A stretch of 64,000 bases of DNA from Diplonema japonicum (Eukaryota; Euglenozoa; Diplonemea; Diplonemida; Diplonemidae): the NCBI GenBank assembly GCA_964019335.1, contig OZ025677.1, positions 186,001 to 250,000 of the forward strand, in the 5' to 3' direction. Both the position numbers and the translations under genes were made by a program. Below are positions 39,634 through 49,784 of this stretch, in pieces. The notes under the pieces are model-generated. The model was not told the origin of the DNA, did not search any database, and saw only the letters and a list, made by a program, of their open reading frames with translations. The first letter of the stretch is position 1. The number at the start of each line of letters is the position of its first letter.

Positions 39634-41571
39634 TCAGAACCCCCTGTCCCCCCTGGGGCCGACATCGGAGGTGTCGATCTGCTGGAAACCGAGGGCCAAG
39701 GCGGGGGATCCAGGGAGCAACGTGAAGTTTGCATTGCCAGGGTCTGCCATCAAAGGGTCACCCACCACTGAGTGGGTGTCCTGTCCCATCGAACGCCAGT
39801 CTTGTAAACTGCAGTCGCAGGCAGCGGTTCCCTTGCATGGGAAGGTGGCAGTGCTGCCTGGAGTGAAGTACACATTAGAGTCGAAGGTGACATTGGCGAA
39901 GCCGTTCTTTGAGGTAGCCATGAAGAGTGGTGGGTTGCCTGCAGCGGTGCTGATCACATTCAAAGTGAAATTGAAGTTACTAATGCTGTCCTGGTTGCCT
40001 GGCGTGTCGCCGGCCGAGCTTCGCAGAGCAGAGTCGCAGACAGCGCCCCCTGTGGCCGTGTTGCTGTTGACACCGTAGAACAGGTTGTTCGTCAGAACGT
40101 TGTCGATGCCGAAGTGCTGGTGGAAACCCGAGCACTTTGTGAGGTACGCCACGTTCCCCTTCAGCAGGACCCCCCTCGAGGCCTGGTCTGTGTAGTACCC
40201 CCACCCGCCGTAGTCGAACGATGTCACGTTGGTGCACACGTTGCCGCTGATCTCCGTCCCGTAGTCCTGCCCCAGGTGGTACACGCACCCCAGGTCGGAG
40301 AGGTCCCCCATTCCGATCGCATGGATCATGTTCTTCGCAATGAGGTTGCGCCTCTCGGTTGTTTCTTCGTAGTTCCATGTCCACCCCACGCTGATCCCCG
40401 TGTACCGGAAGTACGCCACCTCATTGTGGACCACCTTCACGTCGCTTGCTGCCTGCAGCAGCACCCCGCAGCCCATGCGGTAGATCTGCGAGCCGTGCGT
40501 GATCGTGTTGTCGCTCACTGTGATGCGCTGCGCAAGTTGACTGCTGACGCCATGTGTTCCGGGCCCGATACGCACGCCACTGCCGCCTACATCCGTCACC
40601 GTGCCTGCGACAAAGGAACAGTCCCTGCTAAGCACGTCGAACCACACCCCTGTGTCGCCCGTGTGCTTCACAGTGACGTTCACGAAGGCGACCCCAGAGG
40701 AGTTCAGCACATGCACGGCAGCGGCTGTGGAAAAGCTGGCAGACTGGCTGGTGCAGTCGCTTTGGAGACAAGGCCCCCAGTTGACACGGGAGTGCTGCAG
40801 CACGACACCGCGCATTGTGACGTTGGCCTGCTTGTCAACACGCACGAGCTCTGTGAGGTTGGCCACCCATGTATCGATGCGGCGGGTGGGGTCTGCAGGG
40901 GCGTAGTACAGCAGCCCTGCTGTCTCATCGTGGTAGAAGCTGCCTGAGCTTGCGTGCAGGTATTCAAAAGCGTTCTCGAGGTAGTACCGCCTGCCTGACG
41001 CGTAGCCGCCGTAGTACGAGATGGAGGCATTGCGCTGCAGTACTATGGTGGTGCCTTCAGCAGACTTCACCTGCGAGTAAGATGCCGTCCAGTACTCATA
41101 TTTGACGACACGCATGGCGGTAGGGTTGCTGTAATTGGCCAGCAGCTGTCCTGCAGAGACTTGTATCGTGTCAAAGGTTGGGCCGGGTGGCACGTAGGTC
41201 GTGTACTGCATGGTGGCACTGCGGGCCACACCCACACGCTCCCCAGAGTCGAACAGTTGGCTGATGCCTGTCACACCCGCAGGGGCTTCAGTCATGTACA
41301 GCCACGCCTTGCCAGCTACCTGCCGCCACCCATCCACAGGCACACCTCCCGTGACCACCGCACCTTCTCCAACTACCTCAATCCCGCTGCCAAGCCTCAG
41401 CGTTTCCTTCAGGCGGTGCAGACCACGCTCTAGCACTACCCTCTTCACACCCTCCTCCTGTGCCTTTTGTACAACAGATGCTAAACATCTAGCGCTAGGA
41501 GGCACCCTTAACTCCGTAGTGCACGTGGTGATGATGGGGAAGAGCAGCAGGTGGGCAAGTATTCTTTGCAT
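39634..41571 (-). CDS. Secreted right-handed beta-helix protein, GH141-like
   Basis: 645 aa from the ATG at 41571. A signal peptide (MQRILAHLLLFPIITTCTT) indicates secretion. The head has the usual 'GLHRLKETLRL...EVVGEGAVVTGG' strand pattern of pectate-lyase-type helices. Later blocks are those I know from GH141 and related beta-helix enzymes: RRYYLENAFEYL, LYYAP, VKHTGDTGVWF, then GDLSDLGCVYHLG, DYGGWGYYTDQASRG and SGFHQHFGIDN. Near the C-terminus DWRSMGQDTHSVVGDPL and LLPGSPALALGF match the same family. It should act on complex plant or algal polysaccharides outside the cell; GH141 members include fucosidase and xylanase activities. Catalytic Asp residues are probably those around DLSD, but I cannot fix them. 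Many Asn-x-Ser/Thr sites fit a glycosylated secreted protein. Confidence 0.85.
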   Translation of the reverse strand: MQRILAHLLLFPIITTCTTELRVPPSARCLASVVQKAQEEGVKRVVLERGLHRLKETLRLGSGIEVVGEGAVVTGGVPVDGWRQVAGKAWLYMTEAPAGVTGISQLFDSGERVGVARSATMQYTTYVPPGPTFDTIQVSAGQLLANYSNPTAMRVVKYEYWTASYSQVKSAEGTTIVLQRNASISYYGGYASGRRYYLENAFEYLHASSGSFYHDETAGLLYYAPADPTRRIDTWVANLTELVRVDKQANVTMRGVVLQHSRVNWGPCLQSDCTSQSASFSTAAAVHVLNSSGVAFVNVTVKHTGDTGVWFDVLSRDCSFVAGTVTDVGGSGVRIGPGTHGVSSQLAQRITVSDNTITHGSQIYRMGCGVLLQAASDVKVVHNEVAYFRYTGISVGWTWNYEETTERRNLIAKNMIHAIGMGDLSDLGCVYHLGQDYGTEISGNVCTNVTSFDYGGWGYYTDQASRGVLLKGNVAYLTKCSGFHQHFGIDNVLTNNLFYGVNSNTATGGAVCDSALRSSAGDTPGNQDSISNFNFTLNVISTAAGNPPLFMATSKNGFANVTFDSNVYFTPGSTATFPCKGTAACDCSLQDWRSMGQDTHSVVGDPLMADPGNANFTLLPGSPALALGFQQIDTSDVGPRGDRGF

Positions 41572-41844
41572 GTTTCGTATTTTTAATTGGTTTCTTTGTC
41601 TTGTTCTTTTTTTTTTTTTTTTTTCTTTTTTTTTTTTTCTTGTAGTATTTTATTGGTTCGGGCAACAAATAAAATAAGACACTTTTCCCCCCCCTGTTTT
41701 CTTTTCCGTTTCTTTACATCAGGAAATCGGGGACTACTCCGGTATTTCTATTGCTTTCAACAACAGGATTTTGTGGGGAAAGCCTCAAAAGCTGAACCAC
41801 CAGGGGGGGAAAAAAAAACACAAAAAAGGAGAGATGTGTATGCT

Positions 41845-41882
<38 letters not shown>

Positions 41883-41922
41883 CTCTTTGAAAAAGTCCAT
41901 TCTTTCCTATTTCGGGGAGAAT

Positions 41923-42930
41923 CTAAGGAGTGAAAACTTCTATGTCCCAATCAGGGGTACCTTTCGAGGCACAGATGAACGAGTAGTGCGAGTGGATGAG
42001 AACCCTGTGTTTGCCCCATTCCCTCCCCCCAGTACCTTGAAGTGCATACCACTCTTCGATTTCGTCAAGAAGCTCGATTTTAGAAACACGCAGCTTGTCA
42101 GCAGCAGAGAGGGAAGCCCATACATCATTCATGTCTTTCGCAGAACACGAGGTGAAGCCAGCAGAGAGGTACCGGTCCACCTGTGCCTCAAGGGTTGGAT
42201 AAGCAGAGTAGGAGAGGAGCGGACATCCCCGTGCAGCAAGGTTGGTAAGCATACGTTGGCCGAAGGGCGTCGTCGGGTTTATTTGTTCATATGTGACAAT
42301 GGAGACAGTCCTCAGCCTTGAAGCAAAGCTTCTCAACAGAACATCGCCATCCTCAGGACGGAGGTACACAAGCACGCACTCTGAAATGCACAAGGTGGGT
42401 ATGTCTGCATCTATGAGACAGTTTTTAAAGAGCGCGTCAGGCAGCCCTGGGTCACGCAGGTCAAACGCAAGCATTTGATAAATACTGTCTTCAAGCAAGC
42501 TGGCTACGACCTGGTCTTCCTCCACATGTTTCTTCTTTTTTGCTATCACTTGGGGGAGGTCCACATCCGCCCACCTTCGAAGCCTGCCCTCGTAGTGCTT
42601 CCTCAACCGGAAGAAGCTGGAGTCGTACCCACACCCTACCGACACCACTTGGAACTCCTTGTGCTTGCATGCAAAGGCTGCAATACATTTTTCGACGAAC
42701 CGGACCCTTGCCCAGTAACCCCTCCTCACCAGTGGTGACTCTGCTGCAATGCCTGTCGGGACCATCTTTGCCACCTTCCCAATATAAGGGTCAGCATAGT
42801 ATCCCAAGTGCACTGCCCTCAGCTTGCTGCTTGTTGCGGCATCGTTGGTAGCAATGACACCAGCATCCCCCGAGGTGGGGGGCTGTGGGGCCTTCATCGC
42901 CCGGAGGGGCGGGGATGGGGGTGGTTGCAT
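41923..42930 (-). CDS. LCMT1: Leucine carboxyl methyltransferase (PP2A methyltransferase type)
   Basis: 335 aa from the ATG at 42930. It uses SAM to methylate the C-terminal Leu of the PP2A catalytic subunit in the cytosol. Family landmarks are in order: SSKLRAVHLGYYADPY (34-49), LVRRGYWARV (67-76), the SAM loop VSVGCGYDSSFF (96-107), ADVDLPQVIAKK (121-132), FDLRD (156-160), PTLCISECVLVYL (178-190), TYEQINPTTPFGQRM (213-227), KDMNDVW, and IELLDEIEEW (285-294) before a final HSHYSF. The length is typical for LCMT1, not for the longer LCMT2/TYW4. The first 30 residues are a Pro-rich extension. Confidence 0.93.
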   Translation of the reverse strand: MQPPPSPPLRAMKAPQPPTSGDAGVIATNDAATSSKLRAVHLGYYADPYIGKVAKMVPTGIAAESPLVRRGYWARVRFVEKCIAAFACKHKEFQVVSVGCGYDSSFFRLRKHYEGRLRRWADVDLPQVIAKKKKHVEEDQVVASLLEDSIYQMLAFDLRDPGLPDALFKNCLIDADIPTLCISECVLVYLRPEDGDVLLRSFASRLRTVSIVTYEQINPTTPFGQRMLTNLAARGCPLLSYSAYPTLEAQVDRYLSAGFTSCSAKDMNDVWASLSAADKLRVSKIELLDEIEEWYALQGTGGREWGKHRVLIHSHYSFICASKGTPDWDIEVFTP

Positions 42931-43010
42931 GTGTTATATATTATGTTCCTTTACAAAAAAAAGTATTTATATCGCTTCATATCCGCTATCACAGCCTGCA
43001 TTTTGAAGGG

Positions 43011-43012
43011 CT
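43011..43012 (-). promoter_or_regulatory. Putative trans-splice acceptor of LCMT1
   Basis: Minus strand: T14 followed by AG, 80 nt before the ATG. Less certain than the others because poly-T tracts are common here. Confidence 0.35.
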
Positions 43013-44361
43013 AAAAAAAAAAAAAATTCCAATTGCTTTTTCTAGGGCTGGAATGGATTTATTTGTGCCTGGGGCCCAAGGTCTGACATGTGGAATTTTA
43101 TTTTTGTACTAAAAGTTTTTTTTAAAGTGATTTTGCCTGACTTTGTACTATACGGGGTTCAAACCTGATGCAAGGTTTCCCCCGTGGTTGTGAACCTCAA
43201 AGAAATCGAGTAAGAGTGGGATTCGAATCTGCTTCTCTTAGTTCAGCAGGGCAAATCCCTCTAGCTAGACTACGCAAGCTTTGAGAATATTTTCCGCAAA
43301 AATACTGGTTCAGGAAGATGCTCATTTTTGCCAAATTTTCAGGTTTCAAAAAAAAAAAATCCCCTCAAAACACCTATGACCCAATTTTACAGAGGCTGGG
43401 TCACTCAGTGGATATGAAGCGTTTAAAAAAAATAAAAAGTAGCCCAAGGGAGGTGGTTGCGCATGGAAAAAAAAAGGGGGGGGTGTGAGAAAAGTGCTTT
43501 TTTTTCTTTTTGGGTGGGATTACGGATGTGGAAGGACGGGGAATTTCAGGCAATGAAAAAAAAAAAGAATAAAATAAAATAAAATAAAATATAAAAAAAA
43601 AAAAAAGGGTCTGTGTGTTGGTTACTCTCGAGACTTTTTAGGGTTGAGAGTGGGGGGGGAAGGGGGAGAAAAAGCACTTGGAATGGAACAAACAAAACAA
43701 GGGGATAGAACATCAGGGGGAGAAACTTATGGTAATGTGGTGTGGCAGTTCGTCATGCGATTGACTTAGCGAGGGTTGCCTATTCTGTTTTCTTCTTTTT
43801 CTTTTTTCTTTTGGTTTCTATTTCCAGGAAACAGTCCTTCTTTAGGCAGATCTTCGATTCTCTTTTTTTTTTTTTTTTTTTCTTTTTTTTTTTTCTCCCC
43901 CAATCTTTCAACACATGTCCCTTTTCCTAACCCGGACTCCGAAATAGAATTCTCCCTCATTCTTGTCAAAGATAGCCCATAAACAACTTTTTCAATTTCT
44001 CCTTCTCTTTTTTTTTTTTTTTTTTTCTTTTTTTTTTATCCTCTCTTTTTCACGCACACAAATAACTTAGCTGCTCTTGTTCTCTTCAACTACAAAAAAA
44101 AGGGTCAAAGATCTTCCTTATGGCATTTTTTTTTTCTTTTTTTTTTTCTGCTTCTTTTTTTTTATTATTCCTCTTTTTTTTCTTATATGTTCTTTCAATT
44201 TCTTTTTTTTTTCTTTTTATGCAAAATCCGTGTACAGGGGAAGAGAAGGGAGGAAGACTGAAAGAATAGAATACTGAACAGATTCGAGAACAGAATAAAA
44301 AAGAAAAAAAGAGAAAACAATAAAATAAAATAAAAGCACCCCCCCATTTTTTTTATATAAA
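43013..44361. other. Intergenic with tRNA-like traces
   Basis: About 43204-43285 (minus strand) has GTAGTCTAGCTAGAGGG, which resembles an A box, and CAGATTCGAATCCCAC, a strong B box; near 43160 is another B-box-like GGGGTTCAAACC. None folds into a convincing full tRNA by eye. The rest is homopolymer-rich. No protein gene seen. Confidence 0.4.
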
Positions 44362-45569
44362 TCAGTGCTTAAATCTTGATTTGCGGAGCATCCACATGAG
44401 ATTTAATTTGAACTCCGATATCCTCTTTCTTGGGGGTTTTTGACATGGGAAGGTATTCGAGATATAGCCGCAGATCTGTATGATTCTTTTTTTTTTTTTC
44501 TTTCTTATTCTCCATACCATTTCGACTAAAAGCGAAGGAAGCTTGAGATATTTAACCAGCTCCTCAAGGGAGCCAGCATTAGACAGCAAGCGGCATTGCA
44601 ACTTAAGGAAGACGCGGACTACATTTGTGTAAGTGCCGTGTTGCTGCAAGAATTTTTTTTTTTTTTTTTTTTTTTCTCGTGTTCTTCGCATACTTCAGTA
44701 ACCTTCCTCCATCTAAAGGAGGGGCAATGGGACTGGTTCAGTGTGTTGCTCCCCCAGCAGATTGTGTTACCGTCCCCCAGCAAGGCCATGGAGTGGTACC
44801 CCCCTGCATCTATATCAACGGCTTTTCTAGAATCAAACGATTTTGGTTTCGCAGCCCCATCCTTGTTCTCGCCCCACCCGACAACTGTGCCATCCTTCAG
44901 CAGTGCTAAGGAGTGGCGGCCTCCCGCAGCCAGCTTCACGACTGTCCTCCCCATAGCACGGAAGGAAGGCGGAAGCGCTTGCCCGAAGGAATTGTCACCC
45001 CACCCAACGACACCACCATCAGCCAGTAAAGCTAAAGAATGCGCCCCGCCTGCAGCCATGGCAACAGCTTTTCTCCCTCCAAAGGAAGGGGGTCTTCCAG
45101 GACCGACTCGAGGGTTTCCCCCCCACCCTTTAATAGTGCCATCTTCAAGTAAGGCAAGGGAGTGATAGCACCCAGCAGAGATGGACACAGCACGCTGGTC
45201 CCCAAATGAAGGAACGGCGGTTTGCTTCAAGTCGTTGCACCCCCAGCAGACCACCTTCCCGTTGTCGAGAAGTGCCATGGAATGCCGCCCACCTGCAGCG
45301 ATGGCCACCACATGGCTCCCCACAGGGAGGATGCCAGGGGCGGGTGTAGTCTGCCCGTCGAAGTTGTACCCCCACCCCACCACAGACCCGTCCGCCAGCA
45401 GCGCCAGAGAGTGAAAGTACCCTGCCGCTACAGCCACCGCCCGTCTGCCGTTGAACAAAGGCATCCCCGGACACTGCAATGATGTCTGGCCATGCTCGTG
45501 GCTGCCCCACCCTATCACGCTGCCATCCTCGAGCAGGGCCAGGGAGTGCCCCACACCTGACGCCGCCAT
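44362..45569 (-). CDS. RCC1-repeat protein, spliced (one firm, one possible intron)
   Basis: Exon 1 is 45569-44694 (292 codons). The first intron is 44693-44644 and the coding sequence resumes at 44643-44362. Exon 1 holds about six RCC1 blades, each with the form 'AVAxAAGxxHSLALLxDGxVxGWG', enough for most of a seven-blade propeller. Without splicing, the frame runs into a poly-Lys stop; removing GTATGC...TTGCAG joins it to QHGTYTNVVRVFLKLQ and CRLLSNAGSLEELVKYLKLP. The C-terminal part is a basic helical tail of unknown kind. A second candidate intron (44517-44476, GTATGG...ATACAG, 42 nt) keeps the frame whether removed or not. The product is 371 or 385 aa. RCC1 propellers act as exchange factors or scaffolds; the catalytic loop of true RCC1 is not evident, so a scaffold role is more likely. 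Confidence 0.85.
44476..44517 (-). other. Possible mini-intron 2 of the RCC1-like gene
   Basis: 42 nt, GTATGG donor and ATACAG acceptor, A-rich inside. Its length is a multiple of 3 with no stop, so the sequence alone cannot decide. If retained it adds a Lys-rich insert. Confidence 0.4.
44644..44693 (-). other. Cis-spliced mini-intron 1 of the RCC1-like gene
   Basis: 50 nt, GTATGC at the donor and TTCTTGCAG at the acceptor, with a run of about 22 A inside. Its length is not a multiple of 3, and removing it restores a long frame. Confidence 0.75.
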
Positions 45570-45645
45570 TTTTTCTTTAAAAAATCGTCCGGTGTCCTTC
45601 TCTTCTGGTTTTCCCCCCCTCCTTTTTCTTTCTTTCTTTTTTTAG

Positions 45646-45647
45646 CT
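45646..45647 (-). promoter_or_regulatory. Putative trans-splice acceptor of the RCC1-like gene
   Basis: Minus strand: a pyrimidine tract of about 50 nt (CCTCCCTCCCTGCTCTTCCC and CTTTTTGCTTTTTC) runs to CACTTCAACAG. The leader would be 76 nt. Confidence 0.6.
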
Positions 45648-45769
45648 GTTGAAGTGGCGAGGATAATAAGAAAAAGCAAAAAGAAGGGGAAGAGCAGGGA
45701 GGGAGGACTTGACCTTTTTTGTTTCTCTCGTTCTTTCTTGATAGAATGGCCTACCACCTAAACCACCAT

Positions 45770-45819
45770 TCCCGTTTTCGGGTTTTTTCTCTCTCTTTTT
45801 TTTCTTTTTTTCCTTTCGT

Positions 45820-45861
<42 letters not shown>

Positions 45862-46843
45862 CTTCTTGGCAGGCTGGAATCATAGTCCCTTATCGTAATG
45901 TGGTCAGGCCTATGGGTTAATATATCTTTTTCTTTCTTGAAAAAAAGGGGGAAATGTTTGGTTTGGTTTTCCTCCCCTAACAGACACCTTCAGGGGCAAA
46001 GGTTGAAGATAAATAGTGTATGATTTTCTTTTTACTTTATTTTTTTTTTTTTTTATTTCCAAGCTGCTTTCTCTTGAAATTCTGGCAAGGGTTTGCGAAG
46101 GAAGATTCTGGGAAGAAATCCCCTGTTTCTTTGCTGAAGGTTCTCTTTTTTCTTCTTTTTTTTTTCTGTAAAAGTGAGTAGCGCCATTTCTGAGCTATTT
46201 TTTTGAAGGAGTTGATCACTCATACAGCACAAGTACCGCTGCTAAGATTGTTGCCCCTTCCCCTTTTTTTTTACGTCTTAAATATGATGATGCTAGTGTA
46301 TCAAAAGAATTGAAAGAGTAAAATAAGGGCGGCTCAGCCCACTCCCAGGCTGATAGAAGAAAAAAAAAATGAAGATAAAAAGAAATGTTTTACATTGTTT
46401 AAAAAGAAAATTGCTGGCTTCACACAAGGGCATGTGAAGTACTATAGAAAATAACCCCAAGTACCCCCCTTTTTTTTGAAATACGAACACAAGCACATAT
46501 GGCAAGGAAGATGGGGGGAGACCTCATTCCGGCGTTTGTTTGCGCTATAAAAAGTATGCAAACTGCACAATTATGGGGCTGTCAATCAGATTTGGTATCA
46601 CAAAAGGAAGAAGAAGAAAAATGAAAAGCTGATCACAAATGGGAGAGTTCGGTGTCGTTCACTTGTACTTCTCTTCATTGCGATGTGTTGCCTCATGAAG
46701 GGGACTGCAAACCCGATTGGCTCACAAGAACGAAGAAAATAAACAGCTACCAATTTCTTCGGAACATCAGAAAATAAAAGGAAAGGTACAGAAGGTTCAG
46801 AGGGCTCCCGTCCTGTTACGGAGAAGATTCCAACTACAGGCGG
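45770..46843. other. Intergenic, no gene seen
   Basis: T runs near 45830-45862. The stretch 46210-46800 has more even composition but no long or recognisable frame on either strand; it probably includes the 3' UTR of the ITPK-like gene's polycistronic neighbour region. Confidence 0.45.
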
Positions 46844-48982
46844 TCACGACGTGTGACAGGCTTTGAAGCGGTGGCATTCCTCAAGAGCCGCTTGTAAGAG
46901 AAGGGCGTCGTCCTGGTATGTTTCGCCAACGAGGAGGAGCGCCTTGTACATGCCAAGGATGGAGACGATAGGGATGAAGGCCTTGCAGTCAGAGACGAAG
47001 ACATCAATGTCAGCAGTCTCAATGGGCTCTTGAGGGGACTTGGAGGAGAAGTAGGCAGTTACAGCAGCACGAAGGAGAATGTCGGCCTCAGACTCAGCGC
47101 ATACCAGCATGAGACGGGTGTACACCCTGGCAAAGTCGCACACCACAAGGTCCGGCCCACAGAAGCCAGGGCTGAGCAGAGCTGCCTCCGTGTCATCCAT
47201 CTTCACAAGCACCTTTTCAAAAGTGAGATCGCAGTGTCCAAGCACCACCTGTGTGCTATGCTTGGACTTGACTTCCCTTAGCACCACCTTCTTTGCCGTC
47301 TCCACGTCCTTCCCTTCTAGCACCTCCACCACCTCTCGCCACCCTGCCGTCTCCACCACTCGTGCTCCCTTCATGAGGCACTTCCGCCGCCACGTCTCAA
47401 GCAACATAAAGCATTCGGGCACACCGCCCATCCCCTCGAAGTGGTGGTTCCTTGCCCCCTCCTGGAACCCCTCGTTCTCGATCACGCTGTGGAACTTGTA
47501 CAAAGCACGACCCAGCGCACTGAAAGCTTTTTCTCTATCACCCGTGGAACCAAGCAACTCAGCAAGTGTCCTACTGTCAGACAGACATGTACTGAAGCAG
47601 CCGAGGTGGTTCCCCCGCCCGAAGTACCCTGCCTCGACAGTGTGGAGCAGCGGCGTTACGCCAGCAGCATCGAGAGCCTTCGAAATGTTATGCAGGAAGC
47701 TCTTCTCGTCGTGGATACGGCGCTCAGGCTGGTGGGGGTCGTAGAAGGTGGCGAGGACGGTGTCTGTGCCGTGTGAGATCTTCACAGCAGGCGTGCCATA
47801 GAGGCAGGCAACGTCAAGGGTGGCAGGAGCCACGTCGCGCCACTGCGGGAGGTTGTCCACGCAGTACTGGCGGAGCACGTCGGGCTGCCGCAGCTGCGCA
47901 ACATCAGCACTCACCGCATGCTTCTCACCCTGCGCAAGGAAGAGCTTGTTTATGTGGTACAGGAAGCGGTCGACACCCTTGTACCCTGGCAGCACGTTGA
48001 TGTCGACGATATAGTGCTCCTTCGTGTTCTTGTCCACGAGCACGTCGAAGCCGAACAGGTCGATGCCCCACTCGCTCTGGATCGCCTCCCGCACGTAGCT
48101 CACCGTCTCGAACTCTAGAAGGTCACCCGACTCCTGCATCGCGTGGTCATAAAGGGTTTTGCAATCCACCTTCCCAATCCGGTTGGTGATGATATTGCTG
48201 CAGAAGGTAATGTACGCGCTGCACTCTTCAGTTGTGGTGTACTCGGTGCAAGTCCCTTGGATCTCATGTGCGGTCTTCTGCAGGGAAGCCAGCGACGGAT
48301 CGAAGTCTGGAAGGGATGGGCGGCACCCGACGAAGATGTGCTTCCCCACAACATAGATCTTGTACACGGTCCCCGAGTGCGGGACATACTGCTCGAGGGA
48401 AAAATGTGTCCCCTCTGAGGCCTTCATAAAACTGTACAAACCGTCTTTGTTGAAAACGACACCCATTTGTTTGATGGCTGTTGACTTGGGCTTTACAACG
48501 ATGGGGAACGGAGGGAGGGCGTGGTCCGGGATCGCCTCTCCTTTTACACACGACAACCACTTCGGGAAATCGCAAGCGCAACCATGTGCGTTGGCCTTCA
48601 CCACCACAGAGGTCACTCTTTTCAGAAACCCGACCATGCTGTACCTGTCTACAAGGACCTTTTCGCATTCCAAGGGCATCATGTTGATCCGCTTGAACGT
48701 CTCACCATAATCACTTTCGAGCAATGCGTTGTAGTTGTCGATACATTTCTTAGATTCCTCGTCTGCGCTCCCGAGTGCCTTGTGCATCTTGCTGAGTATC
48801 ACATCTGGCTTGACTTCCAGCCGTGCGATTTGTTTGTGCAGGTCCTCCTTGGCGTTCAGGGTGACAATCTCCACACGGTCTGCCAGATCATCTTTTGTCA
48901 TGTTCAATAACTTCCCATTTCTATCCACTGCAAAGCAGGTCGCAACCTGCAGTTTCCGGTTCCGCCCAAGCTGGACACTCAT
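46844..48982 (-). CDS. Fusion: ITPK-type ATP-grasp kinase plus choline-kinase-like domain
   Basis: 712 aa; the ATG at 48982 follows an A-rich leader. Residues about 10-350 form an inositol tetrakisphosphate 1-kinase-like ATP-grasp unit: FPIVVKPKST (159-168), LEQYVPHSGTVYKIYVVG (196-213), FGFDVLVD (310-317) and YIVDINVLPGYKGV (324-337), with the metal ligands of DxN. Residues about 385-710 resemble the choline/ethanolamine-kinase and APH fold: KISHGTDTVLATFY, then VVLGHCDLTFEKVLV (579-593), the counterpart of the HxDLxxxN loop with Lys590 in place of Asn, and VVCDFARV (613-620), the counterpart of the DxD/DFE metal motif. The second kinase may therefore be inactive or altered. The ITPK half should phosphorylate inositol polyphosphates. 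A link to phospholipid head groups would be unusual, and I know of no such fusion. Confidence 0.85.
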   Translation of the reverse strand: MSVQLGRNRKLQVATCFAVDRNGKLLNMTKDDLADRVEIVTLNAKEDLHKQIARLEVKPDVILSKMHKALGSADEESKKCIDNYNALLESDYGETFKRINMMPLECEKVLVDRYSMVGFLKRVTSVVVKANAHGCACDFPKWLSCVKGEAIPDHALPPFPIVVKPKSTAIKQMGVVFNKDGLYSFMKASEGTHFSLEQYVPHSGTVYKIYVVGKHIFVGCRPSLPDFDPSLASLQKTAHEIQGTCTEYTTTEECSAYITFCSNIITNRIGKVDCKTLYDHAMQESGDLLEFETVSYVREAIQSEWGIDLFGFDVLVDKNTKEHYIVDINVLPGYKGVDRFLYHINKLFLAQGEKHAVSADVAQLRQPDVLRQYCVDNLPQWRDVAPATLDVACLYGTPAVKISHGTDTVLATFYDPHQPERRIHDEKSFLHNISKALDAAGVTPLLHTVEAGYFGRGNHLGCFSTCLSDSRTLAELLGSTGDREKAFSALGRALYKFHSVIENEGFQEGARNHHFEGMGGVPECFMLLETWRRKCLMKGARVVETAGWREVVEVLEGKDVETAKKVVLREVKSKHSTQVVLGHCDLTFEKVLVKMDDTEAALLSPGFCGPDLVVCDFARVYTRLMLVCAESEADILLRAAVTAYFSSKSPQEPIETADIDVFVSDCKAFIPIVSILGMYKALLLVGETYQDDALLLQAALEECHRFKACHTS

Positions 48983-48999
48983 TTTCTTTTTTTTTCCCT

Positions 49000-49784
49000 G
49001 CTCTTTCTTTTTTCTTTTTGTGGCAATTAGTTTGTTTTGTAAAGTAAGAGAAAGAAAGAAATAAGAAAGGCCGCAAAACGGGGGGGGGGGGGCTTTTTTT
49101 GAGGGTCGCCGGCTATTCTGATGTGTTGCCGAGAGGACAAAAAAAAAAAAGAAAACAACTGTGTGAATAGCCGCTGTGTCTTGTTCCTTGCGAAACTCTC
49201 CAAAAAAAAGATAAAAAGAAAAAAAGAAGAAAAACCACTCTGGGCCGTTCGTTTCATGCACACTAGCACTAGCATCGCCCCCCCCCCCCCCCCCCCCTTT
49301 TTTTTTCCTTCTTCTTCCTTTACCATAACGAAAAAGCACTGACAAATTGAATTTGTTACCACAAAGGAACAACACGATTTTGATCCTATGGGGAGGGGGA
49401 GAGAAGAGAAGGAAATGGAGCGTAGATGGAAGGAAAGGGAGAAAAGAAGTTTTAGCCCTGTGAGGTTGGCAAATTTGGAAATACAAGCTGGTAACGACTT
49501 TTCCCTATATTCTTTTCTCCGAACGCCCCTATGGAGCGCTTGGAACAAGGGGTGACCACCAAGGAAAGAAATCAGAAGAAACCACAAGGTCTCAAGAGGC
49601 CACACGGAATTCCTTTTTGCTTTTTTTTTTTTTTTGTTCAGGCAGAACCAAAAAATCGAATAAGAGTAAACTCATCATGAAAGAAATTCACTATGAGAAA
49701 AAAAAAAGGGGAGAAAAAAAAAATCAGGTAGTTAACCTAAGGTACTACCTGATTTTACTACGTAAGTAAAGGCAGGACAAAGAT
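49000..49784. other. Intergenic, no gene seen
   Basis: G14 at 49079 and C20 at about 49277. Minus-strand pyrimidine stretches near 49040-49070 could serve as the acceptor region of the fusion kinase. Near 49725-49755 CAGGTAGT and ACTACCTG form a small palindrome. Confidence 0.5.

Noticed and set aside
40114-40947. Plus-strand 277-aa ORF opposite the beta-helix gene
   Set aside because: It mirrors the codons of the minus-strand enzyme, which has a signal peptide and strong family blocks.
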